Source: Burkholderiaceae bacterium
GTDB taxonomy: Bacteria > Pseudomonadota > Gammaproteobacteria > Burkholderiales > Burkholderiaceae
Direction: 5' to 3'
DNA: 25,706 nt
NCBI GenBank assembly: GCA_022701845.1
Contig: JAKONS010000042.1
Span: forward strand, 1-25,706
Part shown: positions 8,439 through 16,728 of the stretch, in pieces
Layout of the letters: each line of letters opens with the position of its first letter
Position numbering within the stretch: position 1 is the first letter of the stretch
Translations under genes and position numbers: made by a program
Notes under the pieces: generated by a model
Databases searched by the model: none
Told to the model about the DNA's origin: nothing
What the model saw: the letters and a program-made list of their open reading frames with translations, nothing else

Positions 8439-9196
8439 GCGGCGGCTCCCATGTAGGCGGCGCGCACCTGCGGATGCTCCAGCACCCCGGCCGGATCGCC
8501 GTGGGCGATGAGGCGGCCGGAGTCGAGCACGTACAGGTCTTCCACCAGGCGGTTCAGCGCCATCAGGTTGTGTTCGATGATGAGAAAGCCGATGCCGCGC
8601 TCGCGGTTGATCTCGCGGATGCGCTCGGAGATCTCCTCGATCAGCACCGGGTTGACGCCGGCGTAGGGCTCGTCGAGCAGGATGAAGGTCGGCTCCGACA
8701 TCAGCGCCCGGCCCAGCTCCAGCAGCTTCTTCTGCCCGCCAGAGAGGCCGCCGGCCGGCTTGTCGGCCACCGCGCCCAGCTTCAGGAAGCCGATCAGCGC
8801 CTCGGCCCGCGCCCGCGCTGCTTCCTCGAAGCGCCGCACCTTGGCCGGCGCCAAGAACAGGTCGATCAGCGATTCGCCCGGCTGCCTGCGCGGGCCGACC
8901 AGCAGGTTGTCGCGCACCGTCAGGTGGCGGAACTCGCGCGGGATCTGGAAGGTGCGGCCCAGGCCCAGCTGGGCCCGCTTGTCGGCGGCCATGTGGCCGA
9001 AGGCGGCGTCGCCGAAGCGCACCTCGCCGGTGTCGGCGCGCATCAGGCCGCTGAGCACCGAGAACAGGGTGCTCTTGCCGGCGCCGTTCGGGCCGATCAT
9101 CCCGTGGATGCCGCCGAGCGTGGCGTTGAAGCTCACCCCCTGCAGCACCTTGAAGTCGCCGTAGGCCAGGCCGATGTCGTGTACCGCGAGTTCCAT
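8435..9196 (-). CDS. livG: Liv-type ABC transporter ATP-binding protein, LivG family (system 2)
   Basis: A 253-residue ATPase. The Walker A GPNGAGKST is at 35-43, followed by RTFQIPREFRHLTVRDNL, the signature LSGGQKKLLELGRALM, the Walker B FILLDEPYAGVNP and the H-loop His in LIIEHNLMAL. The ATG shares one base with the livM stop (TGATG), and its own stop overlaps the livF start by four bases, so the three genes are tightly coupled. It differs clearly from the LivG-type subunit of system 1, so the two transporters are not a recent duplication. Confidence 0.93.
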   Translation of the reverse strand: MELAVHDIGLAYGDFKVLQGVSFNATLGGIHGMIGPNGAGKSTLFSVLSGLMRADTGEVRFGDAAFGHMAADKRAQLGLGRTFQIPREFRHLTVRDNLLVGPRRQPGESLIDLFLAPAKVRRFEEAARARAEALIGFLKLGAVADKPAGGLSGGQKKLLELGRALMSEPTFILLDEPYAGVNPVLIEEISERIREINRERGIGFLIIEHNLMALNRLVEDLYVLDSGRLIAHGDPAGVLEHPQVRAAYMGAAA

Positions 9197-10086
9197 CAGC
9201 GCGCTCCCTTCGCGCCGAACACGCCCTGCGGCCGCCAGCGCATGAAGAGGATCAGCACCAGCCCGACGATGCCCAGCTGCAGGCTGCCCATGTGGGCGTC
9301 GGACACGCCGGGAATCACCCCGCGCAGGAAGCGCACGCCCTCGGTGAAGGCCACCAGGATGATCGCCCCGGCCACCGCGCCGGAGAGCCGCGCCACGCCG
9401 CCCATGATGATCGCCATCCACACGTAGAAGGTGATCAGCGGCACGAACTGGTCGGGCACGATGTAGGTCATGTAGTGGGCGAAGAAGGCGCCCGCCAGGC
9501 CGGCGATGGCACCGCCCAGCATCAGGATCTGCGTCTTGAAGACGGCCGGCTCCTTGCCCAGCACCCGCACCGCCACCTCGTCGTCGCGGATCGCCTGGAT
9601 GGTGCGGCCGTAGGGGCTGTGGGTGAGGCGGCGCAGGAAGGCGACGACGCCGGCGATGCAGGCGAACAGCACCACCAGCAGCAGCACCTCGCTGAAGCGC
9701 GGCGAGCCCCACGAGGCGCCCAGCCGCGGCACGCCGGCGATGCCGCGCACGCCCTCGGTGATGCGCTGCTCCTGCACCAGCACCAGCCGCACGATCTCCG
9801 AAAAACCGAGGGTGACGATGGCCAGGTAGTCGTCGCGCAGCCGCAGCGCCACCCGCCCCAGCGGCCAGGCCAGCAGGGCCGCGACCAGCGCCGCGGCCGG
9901 GAACGACAGCACCGGGCTCAGCCCGAGCTTCATGGTGAGCAGTGCCGAGGCATAGGCGCCGATGCCGAAGAAGCCGGCCAGCCCGAAATTGATCAGCCCG
10001 GTGAAGCCGTACTGCAGGTCGAGCGACAGGCTCAGCAGGATGTAGATGCCGACGATGACACCCAGGGTGAGGAGATAGCTTTCCAT
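9196..10086 (-). CDS. livM: Liv-type ABC transporter permease, LivM family (system 2)
   Basis: A 296-residue polytopic permease. LivM marks are LDLQYGFTGLINFGLAGFFGIGAY near residues 23-46, RLRDDYLAIVTLGFSEIVRLV, and the coupling loop SPYGRTIQAIRDDEVAVRVLGKE. The hydrophobic segments span most of the chain and the end is MRWRPQGVFGAKGAR. It starts one base after the livH stop and overlaps the livG start by one base. The stretch coding for the conserved LRLRDDYLAIVT region (9809-9846) is identical over 38 bases to the corresponding stretch of the livM of system 1. Confidence 0.93.
   Translation of the reverse strand: MESYLLTLGVIVGIYILLSLSLDLQYGFTGLINFGLAGFFGIGAYASALLTMKLGLSPVLSFPAAALVAALLAWPLGRVALRLRDDYLAIVTLGFSEIVRLVLVQEQRITEGVRGIAGVPRLGASWGSPRFSEVLLLVVLFACIAGVVAFLRRLTHSPYGRTIQAIRDDEVAVRVLGKEPAVFKTQILMLGGAIAGLAGAFFAHYMTYIVPDQFVPLITFYVWMAIIMGGVARLSGAVAGAIILVAFTEGVRFLRGVIPGVSDAHMGSLQLGIVGLVLILFMRWRPQGVFGAKGAR
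9809..9846. repeat. 38-base exact repeat shared by the two livM genes (copy 2)
   Basis: The second copy of the stretch at 1652-1689, lying inside the livM of system 2. The direct orientation means recombination between copies would delete about 8 kb, including gntR and the amidohydrolase gene. Confidence 0.9.
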
Positions 10087-10087
10087 G

Positions 10088-10960
10088 TCAGCGCACCTTC
10101 TGCACCCGGTTGAACAGGCCCTGCGGCCGCACCAGCAGCACGATCACCATCACCACGTAGCCGATGGCGATCTTGTAGACGAAGCCGCTCCACGGCGTCG
10201 ACAGCTCCTGCAGCACGCCCAGCAGGATGGCGCCGGCCACCGCGCCCACCGGGTTGCCCAGGCCGCCGATCACCGCCGCGGCGAAGGCCGGCAGCAGCAG
10301 GTTCCAGCCGGCGTCCGGATAGACCACGGTACGCATGCCGGTGACGGTGCCGGCGATGCCGCACACCGTGCCGGCGATGGCCCACATCGCCACCATGCAG
10401 CGCTCCTGCCGGATGCCGCTGACCCGCGCCAGGTCGGGGTCGTCGGCGATGGCGCGCAGCGAGCGGCCGAGCGGGGTCAGGAACAGCACCACGAACACCG
10501 CCGCCAGCACCGCCAGGGTGAGCGCGGCCAGGGTGATGTCGGAGGGCAGGATCGACACGTCGCCGAAGCGCATCGCGCGCTGCAGCGGCATGTCGAAGGC
10601 GCGCGGGTCGTGGCCGAAGCCGATGCCCATGGCCGAGCGCAGCACGAAGCCGACGCCGATCGAGGTGAGCATCAGGGTGATGACCGGCCGGCGCATCACC
10701 GGTCTGAAGGCCAGCCAGTAGGCCGCCAGCGCGGCGCAGGCGCCGGCCGCGGCGCCGCCGATGCCGGCCACCAGCAGCGAGCCGCTGAGCTGGTAGGCAC
10801 CGAAGCCGCCGAAACCGCCGACGGTGACGAAATCGCCGGTGGCCGCGTTGGGGAACCGCGCCAGGCCGTAGACCAGCGTCAGGGCGAGGGCCGGCAGGGC
10901 CATCACCAGCCCTTCGACCAGGCCGTTGATCGCCAGGTTGAGGTAGTCGGCGTAGTTCAC
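10088..10960 (-). CDS. livH: Liv-type ABC transporter permease, LivH family (system 2)
   Basis: A 290-residue polytopic permease. The N-terminus (LNLAINGLVEGLVMALPALALTLVYG) matches the LivH opening, the coupling loop is GRSLRAIADDPDLARVSGI, and the C-terminal AAAVIGGLGNPVGAVAGAILLG is typical. The start codon is GTG at 10960. The next in-frame ATG (residue 20) would remove the first membrane segment, so GTG is preferred even though no strong ribosome site is seen. It follows the solute-receptor gene after 13 bases. With livM it forms the second transporter's channel. Confidence 0.92.
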   Translation of the reverse strand: MNYADYLNLAINGLVEGLVMALPALALTLVYGLARFPNAATGDFVTVGGFGGFGAYQLSGSLLVAGIGGAAAGACAALAAYWLAFRPVMRRPVITLMLTSIGVGFVLRSAMGIGFGHDPRAFDMPLQRAMRFGDVSILPSDITLAALTLAVLAAVFVVLFLTPLGRSLRAIADDPDLARVSGIRQERCMVAMWAIAGTVCGIAGTVTGMRTVVYPDAGWNLLLPAFAAAVIGGLGNPVGAVAGAILLGVLQELSTPWSGFVYKIAIGYVVMVIVLLVRPQGLFNRVQKVR

Positions 10961-10973
10961 GCGGGCTGCCGGA

Positions 10974-12194
10974 TCAGAGCTTGACGATGTACTTGCGGAC
11001 CAGCTGGCCCTTCTCCACCTTCCAGGCGCCGAAGTCGGGCGTGACGTCGTTGAACTCGTCGAAATTCAGCGCGCTGGAGGCGCCGATGTAGCTCACCCGT
11101 TCGCCGGCCTCGAGCTTCTTCTTGCCCTCGGCGAAGGTGTAGACCGGGGTGCCGCCGGCGTTGCCGATCTCGCGCACCTTCTTCGCCAGGTCGGGTCCGC
11201 TGGCGGTCGGGCCCAGGGCCTGCACCGCCAGGCCGAGGATCACCGCCTCGTCGTAGGCCATGGCGGCGTAGGCGTTGCCCTGCACGTTGATGCCGGCCTT
11301 GGTGGCGACCTCGACATAGTGCTTGTAGCTGGGCGCGGATTCGTTGCTCACCGTCTCGACCGAGATGATGCCTTCGGTGACCTGCGGGCCGAGGGCCTTG
11401 ATCAGGTCGGCGTTGGCGGCCCAGCCGGGGATGATCCAGCGGGTGTCGATGCCCGACTGGTACCACTCGCGCAGGATGATGGTGGTGTCGGCCAGGTAGG
11501 AGCCGGTGACGATCACGTCGGGCTTGCCGCGCAGCACCGACTGCAGCTCGGAGCGGTAGGACGGCCGGTTGGGCTCGTACACCACGCTGCCGACCAGTTC
11601 CTTGCCGGCGGCCTTCCAGGCGGTGGCGAAGCCTTCGGTGTTGCCCAGGCCGGAGGCGTTGTTGAAGGCCATGGTGGCCGGCCGGGTGAACCCTTCGCGC
11701 TTGGCGATCTCGGCGAAGGCGCGGCCGAAGCGGGTGTTGGTGGCCTGGAAGCGGAAGCCCAGCTTGCGGTCGTTGACCGGCGGGCCGCTGAGCGCCGGTG
11801 CGCCGGAGGTGTGCATCAGCAGCACGTTGGCCTCGTTGGTGAGCGGCATCACCGCCAGCGATTCGCCGGAGCTCCACAGGCCGATCAGGGCGCGCGCGCC
11901 CGACACCGACAGCAGCTTCTTGGCACCCAGCACCGCGGCCTGCGGCGACGACTGCGAATCCTCGGTGGCCACCACCAGCTTCGCGCCCTTGGCGCCGCCG
12001 GCGGCGTTGATCTCGGCCACCGCGATCTCGATGGCCTTGGACATGCCGCCGCCGTAGGGCGCGCCCGCACCGGTATTGGGCGTGAGCGCGCCGATCGAGA
12101 AGGTGGCCTGCTGCGCGAATGCGGCGCCCGCGCCGAACAGGGTGGCGAGGGACAGGGTCACGGCGCCGAGGGCGAAGGTCTTGCGTGCTTTCAT
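10974..12194 (-). CDS. Periplasmic solute-binding protein of ABC system 2 (Leu/Ile/Val-binding fold)
   Basis: A 406-residue Peripla_BP_6 receptor with a clear Sec signal peptide (basic MKARK, hydrophobic core, cleavage after AFA near residue 27). The mature protein begins ATFSIGALTPNTGAGAPYG and has VAEINAAGGAKGAKLVVATEDSQS and ALIGLWSSGESLAVMPLTNE. It is homologous to, but well diverged from, the receptor of system 1, with a different hinge and pocket region (TSGAPALSGPPVNDRKLGFRF). This suggests a different or broader ligand. It is fifth from last in transport order, directly upstream of livH. Its 117-base leader contains repeats and a possible hairpin. Confidence 0.92.
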   Translation of the reverse strand: MKARKTFALGAVTLSLATLFGAGAAFAQQATFSIGALTPNTGAGAPYGGGMSKAIEIAVAEINAAGGAKGAKLVVATEDSQSSPQAAVLGAKKLLSVSGARALIGLWSSGESLAVMPLTNEANVLLMHTSGAPALSGPPVNDRKLGFRFQATNTRFGRAFAEIAKREGFTRPATMAFNNASGLGNTEGFATAWKAAGKELVGSVVYEPNRPSYRSELQSVLRGKPDVIVTGSYLADTTIILREWYQSGIDTRWIIPGWAANADLIKALGPQVTEGIISVETVSNESAPSYKHYVEVATKAGINVQGNAYAAMAYDEAVILGLAVQALGPTASGPDLAKKVREIGNAGGTPVYTFAEGKKKLEAGERVSYIGASSALNFDEFNDVTPDFGAWKVEKGQLVRKYIVKL

Positions 12195-12205
12195 GCGAGA
12201 TATCC

Positions 12206-12308
12206 GGTGGTGGTGGTGGTCGGAAAGGCCGAAAAAGGTGCGATGCGGGCCGCGTCGCGCCGGCCCGGAGCGGGTGCGCGCGGCGGGCCGGTGCGGGAGG
12301 TGCGGGAG
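12206..12308. repeat. Repeat-rich leader between Bug gene and second receptor gene
   Basis: This non-coding gap holds five GGT units (12206-12220; ACC on the transcribed sense), an imperfect inverted repeat GCGCCGGCCC (12257-12266) / GGGCCGGTGC (12285-12294) with an 18-base loop, and two tandem copies of GTGCGGGAG (12291-12308). The hairpin could pause or partly terminate transcription, or stabilise the downstream receptor mRNA, which is often needed in excess over the permeases. No T-tract follows the stem. Function is inferred. Confidence 0.4.
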
Positions 12309-12311
12309 GTC

Positions 12312-13271
12312 CTACTGGGTCAGGCGCAGCTTGGGGAACAGGGTCTTGAAGGCATCGGCCTGGCGCTGGATGTCGCGGGTGAACTGGGGCGTGTCGGCAT
12401 AGGCGAGCGTCAGGTTCTGCCGCTGCACCGTGGCCTGGAAAGCAGGTGTCATGCCAATCCTGCGGGCCGCCTCGCGCCACTGCTCGACGACTTCCCGGGG
12501 CGTGCCCTTGGGCACGCCGATGCCGCGCCACACGCTGAAGTTCAGGTCGGCGCCCTTCTCCTTGAAGGTGGGCACCTTGTCGAGCGCGGCCAGGCGCTGG
12601 TTGGCCATCACCGCCAGGGTCTTGAGCTTGCCGGTCTCGACATACTGGCGCAGCTCGGCGAAGGCCACGGTGGTGGCCTGCACATCGCCCGCCAGCAGGC
12701 CCAGGATGGCCGGCGCCGAGCCGGAATACGGCACATGGGTGAGCGCCAGGCCGTACTTCTCGCCGACCGCGGCGGCCGCCATGTGCGGGATGGTGCCGTT
12801 GCCGGCGTTGGAGATCGTCACCTTGTCGGGGTTGGCCTTGGCATAGGCGAGGAACTCCTCGATGGTGTTCCAGGGCGCGTCGGCGCGCACGGTGATCGAG
12901 GAGGCGTCGTCGGTGAAGCGGGCGATCGGCTGGAAGTCGTCGACCGTGGTCTTGCCGATGCCCATCAGCGGCACCACCAGCATCTCGGGCGTCATCAGCA
13001 CCAGCCGGTAGCCGTCGGGCTTGGCCGAGGTGACATACGACCAGCCGATCGAGCCGCTGGCTCCAGGCCGGTTGCTGACCAGCGTGGGCTCGGCCATCAG
13101 CGGCGGCTTGGCGGCTTCGGCGATGGCGCGCGCCATGTTGTCGCTGCCGCCGCCGGGGGCGTAGGCCACCACCAGTTCCATCGGGCGGACGGGGTACGGA
13201 TCGGCCGCGAAGGCCGGCAGGGTCGATCCGATGCACAGGCTGGCGGCCAGCAGGATGCGGGAGAGCTTCAT
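12312..13271 (-). CDS. Bug/TctC-family periplasmic solute receptor (orphan)
   Basis: A 319-residue extracytoplasmic receptor of the tripartite tricarboxylate transporter family. The start MKLSRILLAASLCIG at 13271 gives a Sec signal peptide ending PAFA near residue 22; an in-frame codon further upstream would place a basic non-signal extension ahead of it. Family marks are YPVRPMELVVAYAPGGGSDNMARA, VSNRPGASGSIGW, the THVPYSGSAPAILGLLAGDVQ pocket loop, and the late AVMANQRLAALDKVPTFKEKG. No TctA or TctB membrane genes accompany it, which is common for Bug proteins in Burkholderiales. It lies inside the catabolic operon, between the FAD oxidase and the ABC receptor. It may feed a distant TctAB pair or act in sensing. 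Confidence 0.92.
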   Translation of the reverse strand: MKLSRILLAASLCIGSTLPAFAADPYPVRPMELVVAYAPGGGSDNMARAIAEAAKPPLMAEPTLVSNRPGASGSIGWSYVTSAKPDGYRLVLMTPEMLVVPLMGIGKTTVDDFQPIARFTDDASSITVRADAPWNTIEEFLAYAKANPDKVTISNAGNGTIPHMAAAAVGEKYGLALTHVPYSGSAPAILGLLAGDVQATTVAFAELRQYVETGKLKTLAVMANQRLAALDKVPTFKEKGADLNFSVWRGIGVPKGTPREVVEQWREAARRIGMTPAFQATVQRQNLTLAYADTPQFTRDIQRQADAFKTLFPKLRLTQ

Positions 13272-13350
13272 GGTCGTTTCCGAATGACGGCGCCGGGGCA
13301 GAGGACCACCGCGTCGTGGCACCGGAGAAAGCGACGCGGATGGTAGTGAT

Positions 13351-14619
13351 TCATGCGACCCGCGAGAAGCGGGAAATCGAGTACGGCGACAGGTCGAGCG
13401 CCGGGGTATCGCCGGCCAGCCACTGCCCGGCCAGCTCGCCGGTGGCGGCCGCCTGGGTGAGCCCCAGATGCCCGTGGCCGAAGGCGTAGAACACCTGCGG
13501 CGCGCCGGGCGACGGGCCGATCACCGGCAGCGAATCGGGCGTGGCCGGCCGGTTGCCCATCCAGCGGCGGGCGCCCTCCTCGCGGCCGGGCTGCTGCAGG
13601 TCCGGCAGGTAGCGCCGCGCCAGCCGCAGCAGGGCGTCGCTGCGGCGCAGGTTGGCCGGGCGCGCCAGCCCGGCGAATTCGGCCGCGCCGCCGATGCGCA
13701 GGCCCACCGACAGCGGCGTGGCGACGAACTTGCGCTCGGCGAAGATGACCTCGCGCTGCAGCAGCGAGGCGGCCGCCGGCAGCGTGGTGTTGTAGCCGCG
13801 CTCGCTCTCCAGCAGGGCGCGGTCGCCCAGGCTGGCGCTCAGTGCGGCCGACCAGGCGCCGGTGGCGATCACCAGCCGGTCGCAGGCGATGTCGGCGCCG
13901 CCGCGCAGCCGGGCCGTCGCGCCGGCGCCGGCCGCGGCGACCGACGCCACCTCGCCGGTGACCAGCCGCGCACCGCGCGCCTGCAGGGTTTCGCGCAGCC
14001 GGGTCACCAGTTGCTGCGGATCGTCGATATGGGCCCAGTCCTGCGCCATCACGCCGGTGGCGAAGACCGGCGCCAGACCCGGCTCCAGCCGGCCGATCTC
14101 GGCCGCGTCGACCGGGCGCCAGCGCACCCCGAGCGCGCGCTTGAGCGCCCAGTCGCCGGCCTCGGCCTCGAAGGCGCTCGCGGATTCGTAGACGGTGAGC
14201 GCACCGCGATGGTGGATGGCGTGGCCCAGGCCGATGTCGGCCAGCAGCCGCTCGAAGGCCGGCAGGCAGCGGTCGTTGAGCGCCGCCAGCGCCTGCGCGA
14301 TGCGCTGGAACTCCGCCGGCCGGCCCACCTTGCGCAGCGCCAGGAACCAGGGCAGCAGGCGCGGCGCATGCAGCGGCCGCACCGACAGCGGGCCGAGCGG
14401 ATCGAGCAGCCAGCGCAGCGGCTTCAGGCCGAGGCCCGCCAGGCTGAGCGGAATGCATTCGGTGATCGCGATGCCGCCCGCGTTGCCGTGCGAGGCGCGA
14501 TCGCCCTCGATATCGCGGTCGACGACGGTCACCGACCAGCCGCGCTGCTGCGCCGCCCAGGCGCAGCTCAGGCCGACGATGCCGGCGCCGACGACGACGA
14601 GATGCGGGTGCTGGGTCAT
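13351..14619 (-). CDS. DadA-like FAD-dependent D-amino acid oxidase/dehydrogenase (candidate cis-4-hydroxy-D-proline dehydrogenase)
   Basis: A 422-residue flavoprotein of the DAO/DadA family. The N-terminal Rossmann motif is VVVGAGIVGLSCA (GAGIVG at 11-16) with an acidic residue at the end of the second strand (VVDRD). The second FAD stretch is RLVIATGAWS, and the C-terminal block is MGNRPATPDSLPVIGPSP followed by YAFGHGHLGLTQAAATGEL, both characteristic of DadA-type enzymes. These oxidise D-amino acids, including D-proline and 4-hydroxy-D-proline, and pass electrons to quinones or oxygen. It follows the imine reductase gene by 26 bases. With an epimerase two genes upstream, oxidation of cis-4-hydroxy-D-proline to the cyclic imine is the likely role; D-proline or another secondary amine is the alternative. 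Confidence 0.87.
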   Translation of the reverse strand: MTQHPHLVVVGAGIVGLSCAWAAQQRGWSVTVVDRDIEGDRASHGNAGGIAITECIPLSLAGLGLKPLRWLLDPLGPLSVRPLHAPRLLPWFLALRKVGRPAEFQRIAQALAALNDRCLPAFERLLADIGLGHAIHHRGALTVYESASAFEAEAGDWALKRALGVRWRPVDAAEIGRLEPGLAPVFATGVMAQDWAHIDDPQQLVTRLRETLQARGARLVTGEVASVAAAGAGATARLRGGADIACDRLVIATGAWSAALSASLGDRALLESERGYNTTLPAAASLLQREVIFAERKFVATPLSVGLRIGGAAEFAGLARPANLRRSDALLRLARRYLPDLQQPGREEGARRWMGNRPATPDSLPVIGPSPGAPQVFYAFGHGHLGLTQAAATGELAGQWLAGDTPALDLSPYSISRFSRVA

Positions 14620-14645
14620 GGCGTGGTCGGCTGGAAGCAGGCGGT

Positions 14646-15701
14646 TCAGCGCAGCAGCGCCAGGATGTCGGTGTGCAGCGAGCGGGCCACCGCCACGCCC
14701 TGCGCGCGGCTGACGGCGCGCGCCGCGAAGCGCCGCTGCGACGGCAGCCGGGCGCCCTGGGATTCGATGGCGGCGAACAGCCGCTCGGCGCGCGCGGCAT
14801 CGCCCGCCGCATCGCCCAGGCCGAAACGTTTCGGATCGAAGGCGATCACCAGTTCGCCGTGGCAGGGCGTGCTGCCGTCGCCGTTGTCGAAGGCCAGCGA
14901 ATCGAGGCTGGTGAGGTCGCCGATGAGCGGGCCGGCCAGCAGCTCGATCATGGTGGAGAGGGCCGAGCCCTTGTGCCCGCCGAAGACCCGCATCGCCCCG
15001 CCCTGCACCACCCGGCGCGGGTCGGTGGTGTCGGCGCCGGTGTCGTCGATGCCCCAGCCGAGCGGAATCTCGCGGCCGGCGCGGCGGTGCAGTTCGATCT
15101 CGCCGCGCGCGGCGGTGCTGGTGGCGAAATCGAACACATACGGCAAGCCGCCCGGCCGCGGCCAGGCGAAGGCCAGCGGGTTGGTGCCGAGCACGCCGCG
15201 GATGCCGCCGGCCGGCGCCACCCAGGCATGGCTGGGCGTGAGCGCCACGGCGGCCAAGCCGCGTGCAGCCAGCGCCTCCACCTCGGGCCACAGCGCCGAG
15301 AAATGGAAGCAGTGGTTGATGGCCAGCGCCGCCAGCCCGTTCTGCCCGGCCTTGCGCGCCAGGTGCTCGGCGCCCACTTCGAAGGCCAGCGGCGAGAAGC
15401 CGAAGCCGGCATCGACCGCCACCACGCCCGGCGCCCGGTCGGTCACCACCGGCTCGGCCACGCCCGACACCCGGCCGCGGCCCAGCGTCTGCGCCACCAC
15501 CAGCAGGCGGTACACGCCGTGCGACACGCAGGCGTCGCGCTCGCCGGCGGTGATCACCCGCGCCACCGCCTGCGCATGCCGCAGGCTCATGCCGTGGTGC
15601 AGCAGCACCCGCTCGGCCAGCGCCTGCACCTCGTCGAGGGTGAGCCGGACCGTGTCGGTGTCGGCCTGCGCGGTGCTGGCGGCGGCGGCGGCTTCGGTCA
15701 T
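14646..15701 (-). CDS. Ldh2/MDH-family NAD(P)H-dependent oxidoreductase, DpkA/LhpD-like cyclic imine reductase
   Basis: A 351-residue enzyme of the malate/L-lactate dehydrogenase type 2 superfamily, which has a non-Rossmann NAD(P) fold. Visible motifs are SHGVYRL at 60-66, INHCFHFSALWPEVEALA near 129, GTNPLAFAWPR at 172-182, the cofactor-binding FDFATST at 190-196, and FGGHKGSALSTMIELLAGPLIGD from about 240. The GHKG(S)AL...ELLAGPLIGD form is that of delta-1-piperideine/pyrroline-2-carboxylate reductases rather than true malate dehydrogenases. Such enzymes reduce the imines formed from D-proline, D-lysine or trans-3-hydroxyproline to L-proline or L-pipecolate. Its ATG overlaps the epimerase stop (ATGA). 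A malate or ureidoglycolate dehydrogenase role is less likely in this context. Confidence 0.85.
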   Translation of the reverse strand: MTEAAAAASTAQADTDTVRLTLDEVQALAERVLLHHGMSLRHAQAVARVITAGERDACVSHGVYRLLVVAQTLGRGRVSGVAEPVVTDRAPGVVAVDAGFGFSPLAFEVGAEHLARKAGQNGLAALAINHCFHFSALWPEVEALAARGLAAVALTPSHAWVAPAGGIRGVLGTNPLAFAWPRPGGLPYVFDFATSTAARGEIELHRRAGREIPLGWGIDDTGADTTDPRRVVQGGAMRVFGGHKGSALSTMIELLAGPLIGDLTSLDSLAFDNGDGSTPCHGELVIAFDPKRFGLGDAAGDAARAERLFAAIESQGARLPSQRRFAARAVSRAQGVAVARSLHTDILALLR

Positions 15702-16696
15702 GTCAGCAGGAAACCGTGCCGCAGCGGATCGCGGTCGTCGACGAAGAGGGTGTTGTGCCCGGTGACGCGGGCCCAGCCCTCCACCGTCGGCACCACCGCG
15801 TCGTAGTCGCCGACGCGGGTGCGCTCGATCGCCATGCCCCGGAACTCGGTGCCGATGATGCTTTCGTGCACGAAGACATCGCCGATGCCGAGGCGGCCCT
15901 TGGCCACCAGCTGCGCGATGCGCGCCGAGGTGCCGGTGCCGCAGGGCGAGCGGTCGATCGCCTTGTCGCCGTAGAACACCGCGTTGCGGGCCGAGGCGCC
16001 GGGCTGGCGCGGCCGGCCGGTCCACATCACATGCGACAGGCCGGCGATCTCCGGCGTGTCGGGGTGCACGAAGCGGTATTTCTCGTTGGCCGCGCGCCGC
16101 AGCAGCGGGCTCAGGCGCTGGATGTCGGACGGGCTCAGGTCCTCCAGGTCGCGGTAGCCGTCCTGGCTCTCGACGATGGCGTAGAAGTTGCCGCCGTAGG
16201 CCACGTCGAAACGCACCGTGCCCATGCCCGGCACTTCCACCGACAGGTCGGTCGAATGCAGGAACGAGGGCACCATGGTGAGCTGCACCGCGTCGACATG
16301 CGCGCCGGTCATGGTGTAGCGGGCCAGCACCAGGCCGGCCGGCGTGTCGAGCCGCAGCAGGCCGGGCTCCTTCGGCTGCACCAGGCCGTTCTCGATCAGG
16401 AAGGTGACGGTGCCGATGGTGCCGTGGCCGCACATCGCCAGGCAGCCGCTGACCTCGATGAACAGGATCGCGACATCGCAGTCGGGCCGGGTGGGCGGGT
16501 ACGGGATGGTGCCGCTCATCACCTCGTGGCCGCGCGGCTCGAACATGAGGGCGGTGCGCACCCAGTCGAACTCGCGCTCGAAGTGGGCGCGGCGCTCGAT
16601 CATGGTGGCGCCCTGCAGCGCCGGGCCGCCGCCGGACACCAGCCGCACCGGGTTGCCGCAGGTGTGGCCGTCGATGCAGAAATAGGTGTGGTTCAT
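15698..16696 (-). CDS. Proline racemase-family epimerase, probable 4-hydroxyproline 2-epimerase
   Basis: A 332-residue cytoplasmic, cofactor-independent enzyme. Both catalytic cysteines are present: Cys 89 in AMCGHGTIG and Cys 252 in DRSPCGTGTSA. This supports a two-base racemase/epimerase and argues against trans-3-hydroxy-L-proline dehydratase, where the second Cys is Thr. Other family segments are the N-terminal CIDGHTCGNPVRLV, the VAYGGNFYAIV block and the IGTEFRGMA block. In bacterial pathways the enzyme converts trans-4-hydroxy-L-proline to cis-4-hydroxy-D-proline, the substrate for the FAD enzyme encoded two genes on. It starts 32 bases after the DapA-like gene and its stop overlaps the reductase start. 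Proline racemase activity cannot be ruled out by motifs alone. Confidence 0.88.
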   Translation of the reverse strand: MNHTYFCIDGHTCGNPVRLVSGGGPALQGATMIERRAHFEREFDWVRTALMFEPRGHEVMSGTIPYPPTRPDCDVAILFIEVSGCLAMCGHGTIGTVTFLIENGLVQPKEPGLLRLDTPAGLVLARYTMTGAHVDAVQLTMVPSFLHSTDLSVEVPGMGTVRFDVAYGGNFYAIVESQDGYRDLEDLSPSDIQRLSPLLRRAANEKYRFVHPDTPEIAGLSHVMWTGRPRQPGASARNAVFYGDKAIDRSPCGTGTSARIAQLVAKGRLGIGDVFVHESIIGTEFRGMAIERTRVGDYDAVVPTVEGWARVTGHNTLFVDDRDPLRHGFLLT

Positions 16697-16728
16697 CGTG
16701 CGTTCGCCGAAAGCAGCTGCCGGCCGGT

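Noticed and set aside
11319..13346. Long plus-strand frame (675 codons) opposite the two receptor genes
   Set aside because: Its His/Gly/Arg-rich composition is typical of an antisense shadow; both minus-strand genes have full family motifs and signal peptides.
13468..15806. Long plus-strand frames opposite the FAD enzyme and imine reductase
   Set aside because: They have no recognisable motifs and are antisense to well-supported enzymes.
15698..16696. Epimerase as trans-3-hydroxy-L-proline dehydratase
   Set aside because: The dehydratase has Thr at the second catalytic position; here it is Cys 252.
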